Of a stretch of 64,000 bases of DNA, positions 34,726 through 48,839 are shown one piece after another (the stretch's first letter is position 1; the number at the start of each line of letters is the position of its first letter). Source of the stretch: Clavelina lepadiformis (lineage: Eukaryota > Chordata > Ascidiacea > Aplousobranchia > Clavelinidae); contig NC_135240.1 of the NCBI RefSeq assembly GCF_947623445.1, positions 25,668,001 through 25,732,000 on the forward strand, given 5' to 3'. The notes below the pieces were generated by a model. That model ran no database searches. It was not told the DNA's origin and was given only the letters and a program-made list of their open reading frames with translations. A program made the position numbers and the translations under genes.

Positions 34726-37486
34726 TTAAGATCCGTCTTTAGGTACTTGAATGCGCGTAATGTCGCACTTTAGCAACATTTTTATAAGAGCTTTTTTCAA
34801 ACCGGCTAAATACTTTACCATTAGAATCGGACAAGCTATACAATAGAATGAAATCGAGATATTTACAGTCATGTCAATGTAGATAGCCAACGGCTTGATT
34901 CGTTCAGAAAGATATAAGTCCAGGCTATAGAAAGTCACGGCTGGAGTCGTACAAAGAATTACTAAAACTGACAAGAGAATGACCAGCTTCAAAGAGGGAC
35001 TCAATCTTGGTGCGACTGGGGCCTGAAAGGTATTGATAAGAGGTGTAGCATACATCTACCAGATTCAAAAGCCTAAAACAATTCTTACCATGCTAAAAGT
35101 TGTGTTGCTTCTTGCTTTTCTGCGATCCACCACATCAATTTGATCGTTGATAGCTAGGGATCTAGCTACTGAAAATGGAGCCTGAATAAACACAACTCTA
35201 AACTAAAGAATCACTCGTCTTCGAACACCAAGGATGTTTTCACTTTTAAAAGTTTTTACTTACCGAAGTTTGAACAACGTCATTCACATTATCAGGTGCT
35301 CGTGGTTCTTCTATTACAACCGACCTGATTTCACGCTGCTTTTGGACCCTGCGCATTAAACCTGGAAAATAACAAAATCTCTTTACATAGATTATATTAC
35401 ATAGATTACAAGGTGCTGTGTTATGTTAAAGCAAACTCTTACCAAAACCTTCCTTTCTCATGGAAAATGGAAGATTGTTTTTCCGTTGCGGGAGTTTTCT
35501 GCTCTCCCTGAAATTCAACGTGCAGTCTGCACGTGGTATTATTTTAGCAGGCGTGACGTCTAAAGGAACGTCAATGATGATTTCAGTTGCGGATCCGGCC
35601 GGGTTCTCGTTTCTGTCATGACAGACAGAAACTAATAACATTAGCGTTGCTATTTGCAAATGGGGACATTTTGTCATGACAAAACATATAAATATTAAAA
35701 TTTTATTCATTATGATATTTTAAAGAGGGCAAAATAACTGGACGTTGCAACATCAAACATGAAAATGCGGCCAATTATAAGCACGCTATTGAAACATTGT
35801 GGCATATAGGTATGGTATAGGACTATAGGTTGTAGAACAGGGTAGTCATTATGTCAGACTAGATAAAGGTTTCGAAGATCATTCTGAATTTTGGTGGTTT
35901 AAATTTTCCTAAAAATTTTTCCAACTAACCCCGGTCTCCCCTACCTGTAGAAAGCTCGTACGCTTTTGAAGAGGATAACTGAAATGAAAATGACTTCAAA
36001 TATCCACAGCGTCACAATCGCGATGATAAAAGAATCGGATGACGGCATCCATTGACGAGAGCAATGACTCATCTCTATTTAATAAAAAATACCCGCTAAA
36101 CTTGTTTGGATTTAGGTTACAATGATGAATGATTATGACCTAAAGTAGATAAATATTACCCGAAGCGCAATTGCTGAACAGATAGTAAGCTGGCAGACAG
36201 AGGCAGTGTTCAAGGCAATTCCACTTCGCCATCCCAGCAATTGACAAGGTAACCGCTGCACTCCACGTAACTGCGACGAACGCAACAGCTTTTGCGCGCT
36301 TTGACTAAAACAGCAGGAAACAAATAATATCCCATGCATTGCACAGAACACCAGACAGAAACATAACATAATTTTGTCATGCACAGCAACTTGACTACTG
36401 ACGTATGCTTTTCGTTGCATTTTTGGTGAATCGGTTTGGCTTTTGTTACTTGCAAAGAACTTGGAAAGCCCGCTTATTCCTACAACATTCCTGAAACTCT
36501 CTGTGCGTTTGACAGAATCTTGTGGTAGATTTGCCAAAAACAGCTTCTTTTTCAGTGCGTAGGTGAGCCCGGCGACGCAATTGCACATAACCAGCAGAAG
36601 GCAAATTGTGAAAGATTTACGGAATGCGTACCAGTGCATAATAAACTGATGGAATGAGTCGCTTTGATCAAATCTGGCAAGAACAACGTTGCATTGCCCT
36701 ATAAGTACGCATGCTGTAACTATGGACTATTGCTATAAGTTGTATGGCATCATGCTTTCGAACACCTTTTCGACTTATCAAGCTACTTGCCTGTAAATTT
36801 CTTTTGTTGTCTTATTTTTCTGACCGTGCGGTCTTTCGAAGGCGAAGATATAGTTGAAAATAAGGTAAGCACTCATTGTCGCCAGCAAACAGTTGGCACA
36901 AAGAGCACTTTTGACGAAAACATAAACGCTGTCTATTTTACTCAGCCGCTTGCCTCTGGTGAAGATGGCGAGAAGAGGAATCAAATTTAACAGAATCTAA
37001 GGACAAAGTCGGACAGAGTCATAACTGCAGAGAAGTTACTCAACCGTGTACAAGTTACGTTTACTGCATTTAGAATTGACACGTTTTCGGGTCAAGTCCA
37101 ACCAAAATTCCGAAGCTAAGAATCTCCATACGAGAGCGAAAAAGCCCTGCTCATATTCTTTTCCAAAACCTAATACTGTATACACTCTTGAAAAAAATCT
37201 ACATAAGCTGCCCAATTTGCTGAAAATCTAAAGTGCTATTGATTACGTCACCAAAAGCAACCTGGTGTTACGTAACCAACAACAGCCTGTCAGTCAATAG
37301 CAAGCAAGAGCAAGCAGGTCAAAGCTAAATTCGAAGCAAAATAACTTTTGTAACCACAACTAATGCGATTACATTTTGACTTACTTGCAATATTGGAGAG
37401 ATGACATAGTACTTGAGGAAGGTGGAGTCCTGGGGTTCGCAGTTGTACTTTCTATTGGTTACATTGGTCCAAAAGCTTTCATTCAT
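34726..37486 (-). CDS. Orphan 7TM receptor D1 (8 exons, 535 aa)
   Basis: Exons 5' to 3': 37385-37486, 36791-36996, 36160-36673, 35945-36072, 35443-35612, 35264-35361, 35089-35181, 34726-35022; 1608 nt with matching phases. The start is MNESFWTNVTNRKYNC, with a sequon and no signal peptide. TM1 spans the first splice junction (YYVISPILQ|ILLNLIPLLAIF). TM2 is in exon 2; TM3, a long ICL2 of about 45 residues and TM4 are in exon 3; TM5 in exon 4; about 120 residues of ICL3 in exons 5-7; TM6 and TM7 in exon 8. Exon 2 ends CAG|GCAAGT, a probable GC-AG intron. There is no DRY; CPILMVKY occupies the NPxxY place. It is paralogous to the upstream gene D2. It looks like a very divergent rhodopsin-like receptor; ligand unknown. 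Confidence 0.82.
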
Positions 37487-38193
37487 TTCGATAAATGGCT
37501 GAATTAACTGTTCCCTGTCAACGTTGTGTTTATAAAAAACTTTGGCCTCGAAACCAGCAAGAAGTCAAGAGCTTTATCTGGTACGCTATGAAATCCCAGT
37601 TCTATTACATCCGCTCGTTAGCCTACCTGCTAGTGTCTGCCAATTTACTAATACTGTAATTGTAAAAACGCTTTTTCTCACAACCCTTAACATCAACTGC
37701 GACTACTTGGTTTTTGCGTGGTGAGGCTGGTAAGGCATTTTGTGTTGAATAGAATGGTAGCCCACACAACGGTAATAATGGTATTTGTGCTGTCTTGTTA
37801 TAACAGGAACTGTGTGGGATGGCTCTTGCACAGCAGAATGGTCCAGCTGCCTGCGTTTTATTATGACGTCAGGTATACATATTGTCACAAGGACACGGTG
37901 GCTTAAATTTTAAATGTTATCTTGTTTTGAAGTATATTGATGGGAAGAGCAAGTGCTACGAAACAAAAAGGCTTGAGACTAATCAGTAATCACACGCAAA
38001 TATGATTAATGCGAACTTTTCTGTAATAGGTCTAACTACTCAATCTTAACGCAAAACAGAAATAGAATACACATACAGTATTAATATTACGTTTTGCGTT
38101 GCTTGAAAATGAGTGCAGTAATGACTTGAAACGTTTGCAATTTCATACAACACAACATAAACAACTATATGAAACAACTTTTTTAATGAAACA
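37487..38193. other. D2-D1 intergenic spacer
   Basis: About 0.7 kb between the D2 stop and the D1 start on the same strand. It must hold the D2 3' UTR and D1 promoter. Small ORFs on both strands overlap each other and show no coding signs. Confidence 0.6.
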
Positions 38194-41033
38194 CTACTTC
38201 TTGTCGTTATTGTTGTCCTGTCTGATTGTAATTCTTGTGCAGCATTTGATGGACACAAACAGACCTTGAACAGCCAGTCGTAGCCTCGGCATGTAACATA
38301 CCAAGATGACTGGGGAAATTAAGCCATACCACATGCTCAGCATCACCACCCAAGGGACGCTGTGGGGTGGTAAGACGTAATCTTTGCTTATTACATCAAT
38401 GAGAATGACGACGATGACAGGCGAGGTTGTTGCCAGAAAGAGCAGAAAAATAATGACCAGGAATTTTATTGTTACGTTGCAAGAATAACAGCAAGATAAT
38501 CGACCGCCCTGTAACACAGTTATTGTTGTTAACAAACGTTTACAAGATCGCAGGTTAGTTTACGTCATGCAGTGTAAGCTTTATAATTTTATTTGCAGTA
38601 ACTATATACAGGACTTTATTTTAAAAAAAGGTTAATTTATTTACGCTGTATAGCATTAACAAATGTATTTTATCTTTTTCCTGCTTACCTGATGGGTGTT
38701 GGGTGACTCGAGGTTCATATTCGAAACACTCCTGCAGTGGGAAATCCCCGATATGCTGTTAGCGGTGTTGTCAAGATCTGGACGAAAAAACACCTAATTA
38801 ATAACTAAAGGGAAGGCGAAAGAAATTAATTGCTTGATTGCTGAACAATAACATTGGATGTTAAATTCAAAGCTTATAACCTCCGGTTTCTGTTTTGCAT
38901 TTTGACAGACGCACGATACAAACAGACATACTGTATTTAACTTCATTAGTCATATTTTACAAAATATAATATCCAGTAAACCCACTGCTCATGTTCTCTG
39001 TAGACTTGCTTCCGTATACGTTTCTATTACTCATGTAGAGGCTGTGTGATGAAATCGATCCGCTTGCTGGATTCATGACCAATAAGGACTTCCTTATTGA
39101 CGTAATAAGCATGACAACAATACCTATTATCTCCAATAACCACAAACTAACGATTATCAAAAGGAAACTGTCGGTTAAGGGCTGCCAGACCCTGGAACAG
39201 CGCTGATGTGTATCTGTAAATAAAAAGCAATCTAGTCTTAATGCTTTGTCCAGCACGGACAGGGAATGCATCAAGTAGCTTATAAGGTGGATTTCACAAT
39301 CTCACCTGCTGCACAATACTGGAAATCGCCTTTGTAATCAGCAAACACACAATCGCAGTACTTCAAGCAATTCCAGTCTCCTAACCCACTGAACGACAAG
39401 GAGATCGGTAAAAGCCAAATGCAGGCAATTATGACAGCTGCTATGTTTCTTCTGCGTCGGAGAGTGATTTTCTAAAGTAAAATGCGTAGTACTTGAGAAA
39501 CATGCATCGGATCTGATCAGGCGCTATTGTTGCGCAATAATGAAGAGCCCCAAGATGTTGTCCTTCATTAGCACTTAATTTACGCTTTCGCACATTGAGT
39601 TTCTGGTGACGTCCATAAATGCCACTTTAACTTTGTGTATGCAAGATTTTTTGTAAAGAAATAGCTAGCTAACACAAGTGCCATAAAGGTATTGGATGAT
39701 TTGTCTTAAGTCATTTGGTCCGCTATGTAATACAGGCTGCATTATATTTCAGGTGATCGAATTATGCTTAGGTTTCATTATGCCTTTTGAAGTTGGTTTT
39801 GTTTTTTAATTTTGTACAAGAGTGACAGGAAAGAGAACGTGCTCTACGAAAAATTATTTCGCTAACAGCATTCTAATTTGAAGTCAATTGCTGTTTTCAC
39901 TAACAGTTTCCAGTTAAACTTTGAAAATATTGAAGTTATTACTACAGTATGTTAAGGCCAATAGGTCTATGTTTAAAAAAGTTTTTACATTTTCGTTCCT
40001 GTCTGGATGCGAGATTCTTCCAACAAAATAAGAACTTTCTCGAATTCCATAAATGAGCGAAGAAACATTTGCGTTGAGCACCAAGAAGAGCCCGACGCAT
40101 AGAGATCGCTTGAAAGACCACCACTTTTGAACCGCCTGGTGGTAAGGGTTGTCTGGCTCGACACTGCCAAAAAAAAGTCTAGTGTGCTCACATAGTTGCA
40201 ATACAATGCAACTTAATTGTAAGTAGGCTGGAAATGAACATGTTTAGCCATCACTCCGATTACAGCAATGTGTTTCTTATGTTAAACTTTTAAGGGTATT
40301 AGTATAATAGCTTTGACTGTTTTAAGTAGCTGGTTTTACAGGGTCTTGACGTCACGTTTCACAACTTCAAAACTTGTACGTTTAGAACATAATCATGCGC
40401 TTAAGGTAAAAGTACGTCAAGCTTACTTGAATTGCAATTCAGAAAACCACATTCTTTCGATGATGAAGCCGTAGTTGATGTAATCGTACGTCGACAACAC
40501 GCCGAACACCACGTTGCCAGAAAGCATACTGATGACGTACGCATATACGTAATTATGACGTAGTTTTTTGCGATGCCGTACGGTGGCAATGATTACAATG
40601 GAGTTCAGTACTACCTACACAGGTAGTATTGTAAACGTTCATAAACTTTAACTAAAATTGATAAATCAACGATTTACAAATTTAACTCTTAAACCAGCAA
40701 TTTGAATTTTCTCAATATTCAGAACACAAATATCTTTAAACAAAATAATGCGTTGTTACAACACAGTCCACTGCCTTGTTGAATTCATCATTATACGTGT
40801 CATTATGATGAGCAGTATTGTATTTTTGTATACTGACTCCGTACATAAATACACCAAAAACATATTTACGTTTCTAATTACTTTCGTGTTACCTGTAGGA
40901 AAGGAATTATGGCGTAAGGCAAGACCCACTTGGAGTCTAATGGTTGACATCGTGTCACGTTGCTCGCCGAATTTAGGCCTGTTGTATTCCCGGTCGATGT
41001 ACTGGCATCAGTGCTTGTTACGCTCAAGTTCAT
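38194..41033 (-). CDS. Orphan 7TM receptor D2 (7 exons, 418 aa)
   Basis: Exons 5' to 3': 40893-41033, 40427-40614, 39989-40163, 39306-39471, 39031-39213, 38689-38777, 38194-38508; 1257 nt with consistent phases. It starts MNLSVTSTDAS with a Ser/Thr/Asn-rich N-terminus holding several sequons. TM1 crosses the first junction (IIPFLQ|VVLNSIVIIATV). TM2 follows, TM3 in exon 3, TM4 in exon 4 (AAVIIACIWLLP), TM5 in exon 5, and TM6 and TM7 in exon 7 (SPVILVCY at the NPxxY place). The first two splice sites fall at the same residues as in D1, and the TM3 and TM5 exons align with D1. ICL2 is short, and ICL3 (about 60 residues) is shorter than in D1. Tandem paralogue 0.7 kb upstream of D1. Confidence 0.82.
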
Positions 41034-44000
41034 CTTGCATATGTTATTACTTTAATTTTAAATAAACAAACTCAATAGATCCAAAAAAATCTTTTCTAAA
41101 GACTTGCGTTTTACAGCATAAAACAGACATTTGACAAAGAGTCTTTTGGTAGCATATTTCATTTTTCCTATAATACATGCTAAAAATAAAGGAAATCGAA
41201 AGCAGAAAATATGCTCTATTTTGCTATAGGCGTACGCTAACTTTCATCAGCTTTTACGACTAAATTTCGGACGCTTAACTGTGTATACATGACTTGTCTT
41301 GTCATACAATAACTTGCTGCAGTTTTAAAATATGTAATAATTCTTCGAAATTAAACATGTAGTAGACGTTAATAGCGGTATGTTCTGTTCATCATCCATT
41401 TTAAATTCACTCTATGCCACTTCCTTCCCATGCTATGCCGCTTAATAGCCAACTATATCTTGAAGACGAGTGGCGTCAACATTCCAATTTCTATTTGAAA
41501 CTGAATAGACTGTGGTAACCGGAAGCGAGGTACAGCTAAACGCTTCATTCGTTTGGTTTGTAGCAGTTCTGCAAAGGTTTAACAGGTGCCTTTTAAACAC
41601 ACATATCATGGCCTGTAATCTATTAATGGTACGGTTAAATAATAGCGACATTTACTGTTGCTATTTTGAGAATATTTTTCGAGCCTTTCCGTTACTGCTC
41701 AATGCTATACAAATATATTGATCTCGTTTAATGGTTCCATCTTATCATCGCTCTTTTAATTATTGACAAATTTACCGAATGTGCAGAAAAACAGGTATTT
41801 CCAAAACAGTTTTAGTTTTGCTTTGTGTTCAGCTTAAGTAGAAAAAAAACTTTTTCAGAAAATGGTCAACGCTTGCTTCATGTTTTGCTTTACCAGTTAC
41901 TCATAAAACTTAAAACGATATACATTATTTTTATATTGGTTATGTAAAGAGATATTTTGCATGTGCAATCTCTTTATGTAACGATTACAATCGAAATAGA
42001 CAAAACCTTTACTACAAGACAAAATTCTACGTTGAGATATTGCACTCAGACAAGATTGTCACATGCTGTTGATCATTGTTTTACAAAATGATTAATGGCT
42101 TCCTGAATACGGTACGTTTTGACACCAAAGGATTTTTAAAGCTTACTTCTTCTCGCAAAGGTGTCGCGAAAATTCTAACCCGGCAATTTTCGGGTTAGGG
42201 TTAAAATTAAGGCTTGAATTGTTAAATGTTTAGAAGGGAGAAGGATAGGATTGTCACATATACTCTTGCAACTGCTTACCCCGTTGTGTACTTTTTGATG
42301 ACAGAATGATAGTATTGTTTCCGTTTTTAACAAAAATCCTTCCTTGATTGCGGAGCAACCAATCATGTAGGCTACTGTACAAAGTATAGATAGACTATGC
42401 GGATATTTCCTGGTTTTGTTAACAACGTCGACAGTAGTATTGTAGTTTCAATAAAAGGTAGAAATTGATTTGCGTTGCATTGTGTACAGCACGTGCCTGT
42501 ATCATGTATAAAAATGACTGTATTTTTTTGCTACCAGATTTCGATGTGTTAACGTCATAACAGTCACTACTACGTCATAACGGTCAGTCCTTATAGCTAA
42601 GCTTCCTTATTGATTACCGACAAACTTCCAAATAAATTACCCCAAAGAGAGAAATATGTAAAAGCATTAGGCTTTTAGGCTAACATAAAGCCGTATATGA
42701 AAAGGCACAGAACAATCAAGTAACCTTTCCCAGCCAACGCTAAAAAGAGCTTGAGCCGTTGGTTGTCTCGTATACAAAACTGAGCTTGTCTCTCTAAAGC
42801 CAGTTACTAATCAAATCGAGGGCAAGGAGTTTTTCGCTTTGGGAAGCCCCTCGCAAGAACAAACTGAATAAATAAATACGTCGCGTGGTCTAAATGAGGA
42901 CAGAATAAACACTTCAGCTTAAATACAACAAATATGTATAAGAGATATGCCACCATAGTTATATAAAACATCTGTTTTAAATATCGATTAGTGTATAATG
43001 AATGAAATGATCGCAAAAAAGGAGTGACACAGGTTTTAGCTGTGCAACCAAACGTTATAACGAATTAAACTTCACCATTACACAGCAGGTGGTTCAGAAA
43101 GACTTAATATATTTGTGACCCCATCAGCAGCACTCCTTTTATAGTCATTCACGTAAGATAAAAGCTAAAGATTTCTATTCTGTCAATAATCATTAGAATT
43201 ATTGATTTACTTTAAAGCGCCTCGTTAATTTACATAATCACGAAAATAGAGGCTTCGAGACCCAGTCTCTTCTGCTTTGTCAAATGTCTACCAAAAGTCG
43301 AAATAACGTAAGCAAAGATCACTTTGTTGCTGCATACCTTGTTTGCTGACGTTATGCTGTACAAGACACATTATATTTTCCTATTAGAAATACTTTACAA
43401 AAGTGGTTATATGAGGGTGATGAAAATTAACGGTTTTTGACTTTGTCGTGCTGCACTCATTATACATTGAGGTAGGTTAAAATTAGGCTATAATGTTCCA
43501 GTTTTCCTACCGCCGCTACGTGGCGCCCTGGTTCCGTACTTCAAAATGTGATTTTCAGCCAATTTAACAAACACTTTTGGTTGTAATAGAAAATATTACT
43601 TTTCAAAATGTTTAAAAACAGACTTAGAAATATTAATTTAAAGCAATAGCATTTTTAAAGCCAAAATTTTGACAAAATATTTAATTCAAAAAAAATCCTT
43701 CCTTAAATATATTTTTGTTCTTTCAACTGATGTATAAGTCATATAATTTTTGTTACCAGATATTTGCTTGCATTAAAATAGCTAATAATGAAATCAGAAA
43801 AATGTTTGAAAAACCTGGAATAAAAATTTGTAATATTTTCATTATTTAACGCTACCATTATTTAATGTTTAACTTCTTTAAGTAGCGATTATAACCAAGT
43901 TCAAGCATTGACTAAACACATAAAAACAGGTGTTATTATCAATTTTATGAAAATATTTTTTTGCTATGTCATTCTTGAAAGCGGAACTGAGATGCGACGT

Positions 44001-45295
44001 TTCTGGACAGAACGTACCTGAGATAAGCCGGAAGAGTTCTATGTACTTGGAAAGGTTTAGATGCTTATGTCCTCTTTAAGGAATGCTTGCCTCTAAAGAA
44101 AAGCTACTTTTAGCCTGCTACCTGCCATGTATGACTGGCGCCTGAACATTTTGTGTATAAGTTTTCCCCAGCTTTCTGGGTATAGCTTACAGCATATAAT
44201 CGCAACCAAAACATGTTCAACTAAGTTACTTCCAAAATTATGCTGAACAGTTAGTGAAAAAGAATTTTAACGGTAACTGTTGACGTTAAGTTGCTACAGA
44301 CAATGTGTCTGCGCTGGAAATGACTGGAAAGTAAGTTTTTGTATAATCAATTATGACAATTAAGTCCATGTGTGTTTATGCAGTTTGCTGATTAAATAGC
44401 CTGAGCTAACTCTTTACCAAATGCTGGCGATAAGTAGTTTTTTATCTGTAACCAATTGGCACTTACAACACTTTCAAATTTCAAGATTTGTCATTAACAG
44501 TCCACGTATTATAATCTGTCTCTGCATTTATTGATGTATCTTGTACATAAACGTCCAGGAAATACAATTTAAAGTTTTTAAGCAGAACTATTTCTGAAAT
44601 ATACCAGCATCAAAATATGGCATAAAAGCAAATAGTATTGTTGACCGTTCACAACTCAGTTTTAATATGCAAACATAAGGCAAGAAAAATAGTCAAATCT
44701 ATGTTTAACTGTTGTATTAAAGTTTTAAAATCTTTTATTTTTAACGGATATAAAATTTACCAAGAACTAGAAATGCATATCTTCACTAAACCTTAAACAG
44801 GCAAACGATTTCAAATATAAACTGCCACAAATTTACTTCATGAACAAGTACAAGATTATAAGACAATTATTGCACGACTATAATTGCAATTGTCAAGGTG
44901 ATATAGTTAAAGAATTACTGCGTAAAACTTTTCGAATTATTTGGAAAGAATATGCGTCATTACATGGCAGTCGGGAACGCAAAAACATCTGAGAAGCGCA
45001 ACACGTGGCTGAAATTTACTGCCAGCCGCTGATTGGATAATTTTTGGTTACGCGGTCAGGAGGAAAATCGCGCTTTGGCGTATCAGCTTATAATCAGATA
45101 TATTTTGCCAAATTAAGGTATATTTTGGTGAGCAGTTAGTTTAAAAGTGGAACATTTTTAAAGACATAAATGATTATATTAAAGCGAGAAAATATGAAGA
45201 CAAACAGTGTTATGCTTTTGATTACATGTAAAATATACATGTAGAAACTGCATAGTTACACATTTACTGCAGACTGCAGTGACGAAGTGTTAGCT
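41034..45295. other. Long region with no supported gene
   Basis: Only short overlapping ORFs. One at 42,807-43,016 (minus) has a hydrophobic core FYITMVAYLLYIFVVF but no paralogue or splice support. About 42,550-42,590 has two ACGTCATAAC(A/G)GTCA copies. A GC-richer stretch at 44,955-45,085 has CCAAT-type and CGCG-containing motifs that could be a promoter. Confidence 0.4.
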
Positions 45296-45591
45296 TTAAA
45301 ACAAGACCACACGGATGGAAGAAAAAGCATTAAAAGCTATAAAACAATAAGCTCCATAAGAATAACTAGATGTGTGGCTGGAGACAAGTGAAAAAGATTG
45401 AAGTTTTTTGTTCTGATTGGTCAATGAGTATCCGGGTGGATGAGAGCGGATCTTTCCAACACCAAAGATATGTTCGAAGAATTTTGGATATGACGTAGTA
45501 GCTTGACCTCCAGCATGATTTCGTTTTCTTCTCAGGAATTTATCACCCATTGCGCAGCAGCTTTGCTTATACTTGTATCTGGATATATCAC
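45296..45591 (-). CDS. Candidate terminal coding exon, unknown protein
   Basis: Open from a good TTTGTTTCAG acceptor (45,592-45,601 on the minus strand) to a stop at 45,296. It encodes a basic segment (GDKFLRRKRNHAGG) followed by YPKFFEHIFGVGKI and a hydrophobic Ser/Tyr-rich end. No partner exon upstream was found, so it could also be chance. Confidence 0.25.
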
Positions 45592-48500
45592 CTGAAACAA
45601 AATAATATCATCTAAAAAATTTGTTTTAAAGCAATCGAGTCGTTGATGTCTTTAACCTGGTTTGCTGAGACGCCGCATAGTCAAAGCGTTATTTTATTAT
45701 GTTAATTGTCTTTTGAAAATAAAGCTCTTTTCAAGGATGTTTCATGAAAATTCTCAATTCCCCCAGCAACATGTTTTTAATATTACAAATGTTTGCAATG
45801 ACAGAAAACAACGGCAGGGAACATGCTGGGTATAGAAACAACATTTGTTAGGAGCCATATACATTCAAATATCAAAGCTAGGTTTTGACCTGAGTCACTG
45901 CATGCAAATATTTGCACGTTGCATGAAGCAGCATCTTTTACCTTTCATGATGTTTACAAGTCCATTTGTAGCCCCATCTACTTTTAATGGGATTTCACTC
46001 GTCGTTTAGAAATTAACCAACCTTATTTTCTCTAGTGCTAATTAATTTAACTTTTACTTGAAAAGAATTACTATTTCAATAACTTTACATTTATTCATGG
46101 TTTTGAAAATTTAAACTTCTGGCAGTTAAGTTCTGCCCTTACTTACTCAACATTGCATCATGCTGTAACGTTAAACAGGCTTAAACTTGCCTGAACTGGT
46201 TCGACAGTTGATTACGCAACATTCCCCAACCGGTATACGTGGCACGCAAATACGCTCAGTCCATTGAAAAGGGCATTTGGTGCACCGTCTGCTACTTAGG
46301 AGATAGAGTGTCTCGTACGTGACTCATAAATGTTCAAAACGTGGCTGCATATTCTTCTTGTGTTTAGTCTATAGCCATGTAAAGCAAAATATACAAAGAT
46401 AATGTGGTCAATAGTTTAACATCGACTCTATGTTATGTTTTAAAATGCTCATTTTAATGCTTTTGTTAATTATGCCAATACCCAAAATACCGGTAAAATA
46501 TTACTAAGGATTTTTACTTCTAAGTAACTTCGTCCTTAATTTGCTAAACAAAATCCAGTCTTTGTCATTAGAAACTTTCGATATTCTCAAAATTTACTTT
46601 AAATAAAGTAAAAACATTTTGGTTACGTCAAACATTTGTATAACCTAATAGACATACGTAAATATGCGTTTATTATTCTTTAATGTTTATAAGTTCATTC
46701 AACGTAATGCAACATGCTTATTTTGAATTTAGTTTCAATTTTAATATTCAGTTGTGCCAACTATAGCTATAGCCTAGCAGATGTACTTGGAAAATCTTTA
46801 CGTCATACACAACAACGGTTTCTTCATTGAGGTGCTTTTGACTTCCCAGACATTTTACTTCTTCCAATTCAAGGAAAGGCAATCTAAAAACATAATGAGA
46901 GAATTGCAATTTTTATGATGACTCTTGTGTGTTGTCACAAGTTTTCAAAGACACCAAGTACAGTAAAGTATAGCAACCACTTTTGTAGCATTTTGCAGTT
47001 TGAAGAAATGTTTAAGCCAACCTTACAGCAGATCAAGTGGTGAGCAAAACAATTACTCAAAATGCAGAAAAAATGTAATGTATTCTGTAATTTCTGTAAA
47101 TTTCAGGCAAACACTTTTCGGTCGCCAAACTTCCACAAGTTCGTCTTTGAACTGCTGTAAAGAGGTATTTCACCACATACCCCATCTGCCATTGTTTTGT
47201 CCAAAAAGGAAGATGCTAAGTTTGTTTCATTTGATCTGAAGATATTTTTTTGTTTTCACTTATTTTTTATTTACTTATTAGATAGCAATATTTTAAAAAT
47301 TGATCAATTTAATAGCAATACTTTTTGCTAGTATTTATGCCTGATGTCTCTTTATTTTCCATGATTTCTCATTTGCTTTATATTTCTGTTTTTCATATTA
47401 ACATTATCAATAACAAACTGGTCACAATAAAGAAGACGGTATTCTTACAACCACTGTTGTAGGAATAGCTGCAACTATATATCTATATTCATCTACTGTA
47501 ACAACAGTATCTATTAAACTATTTAACTACCATTTACCCAGGAATTTCTGGGGCACCCTCTCAATAGGTCGTTTCTTGGTATCACTTGAAGCGATATGAC
47601 AATTAGATTTGTTGTTTCGTGGCAAAGGTGCTATGTGAAACCTTGGTCTGTTATTTAAATTAGAACAGAAGTTTAATATGTATCCACAAATTTGCGATCG
47701 CTTTTACGGGACGTGTCATTTTCAGGACAGGCTATGGCATTTTCAGGATATGACTATTTCAAGGGACGGTAATTTATTGCAGCCATTATTTTGTTACTGA
47801 GTTGAAGAGCGATGACGTAATTGAAAGGCAAAGGTCTAAAGCGTAGGAAAGCAAGGAAAAACGATTTATTACGTCATGCATCTTGGCATGAAGCCCAACT
47901 ATTCTCTTTCATTGGTAGATGGAACGCCTATCTCCTCTATCGTCGACCGCCGATTGGACGAATGGAATAATAAAGAAATTAAAAAATTTCCGACATGAAA
48001 GAAAAACGCAAACGTTCCACGTGACAACACCCTTTTTTTCATGTTTTACAACATAAAAAGTTTATAGCTGCTGCGGAAGATGTCATATAGTTGAAATAAA
48101 GGATTTATTTTTTGTTTTTTACTTTAAAATCCTTGGCATGAATAAACTCAGCAAAACAATAAGACAGTTCAGTACCTTTAGCTAGACAACAACAAGTATA
48201 AGTTGTAGAAAGTCTTAAAGGTTTCGTGCTGTAAAACAGATCATTGATAATACGAATGCATTTCAGTTTAGTTCTGTAGCCTTACAGTACATATATTTTG
48301 TTTGTAATTAAATCTGGTGCATTGGCCCCAGCCCAGATAACCCCTTATTCTGACTACCCCAGTGCATTCTGGGAAAAGAAACGTTCTTTTGGCTGCAAAG
48401 GCTTAGTAGTAAGGTGATTTTGTATGTGGCTTAGATACCTGTTTTAATCTGACCCCAAGCTTCTCTATTTACAATCATCATTAATGCTTGAGAAGGTATG

Positions 48501-48839
48501 TTGACGTTACAAATGCAGCCTAAAACATATTGCATTGCACATCATACTGTGGGCCTACTTATTGCTTTGGGATTGCTATAACAAATGGTAGCATTTTTAT
48601 TTGGCAGCAGATTAGTATGAGGCAGGATTGCTATTTTGTACCACCCTCATTTTGAATTCAGTGTCCAAAATGGACACTTAATTCGACCTTTTTATCTCTT
48701 CCATCCAGCCTGCTATTTAAAAATAATAAAATTATCTCTTCTCTGAAGAGCAAAGAGGAAATGATGTTTCCGGTAAAATCACGTGAGCTTTCCTCACAAT
48801 CCAATTCCGTTTTGCTTGCAAAATGAAAATTGCTAACTT
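45592..48839. other. Region with no supported gene
   Basis: AT-rich. Around 47,810-48,020 several promoter-like motifs cluster (TGACGTAA, TACGTCAT, two ATTGG/CCAAT-type boxes, CCACGTGA), but no start exon could be attached. The 79-codon ORF at 47,000-47,239 has no recognisable features. Confidence 0.4.

Noticed and set aside
36210..36455. 81-codon minus ORF within D1 exon 3
   Set aside because: Alternative frame of the TM3-ICL2-TM4 exon.
48300..48380. ZNF143/Staf-like motif near GCATTCTGGGA
   Set aside because: Single match, no gene start attached, and the factor's sites are not established for this kind of genome.
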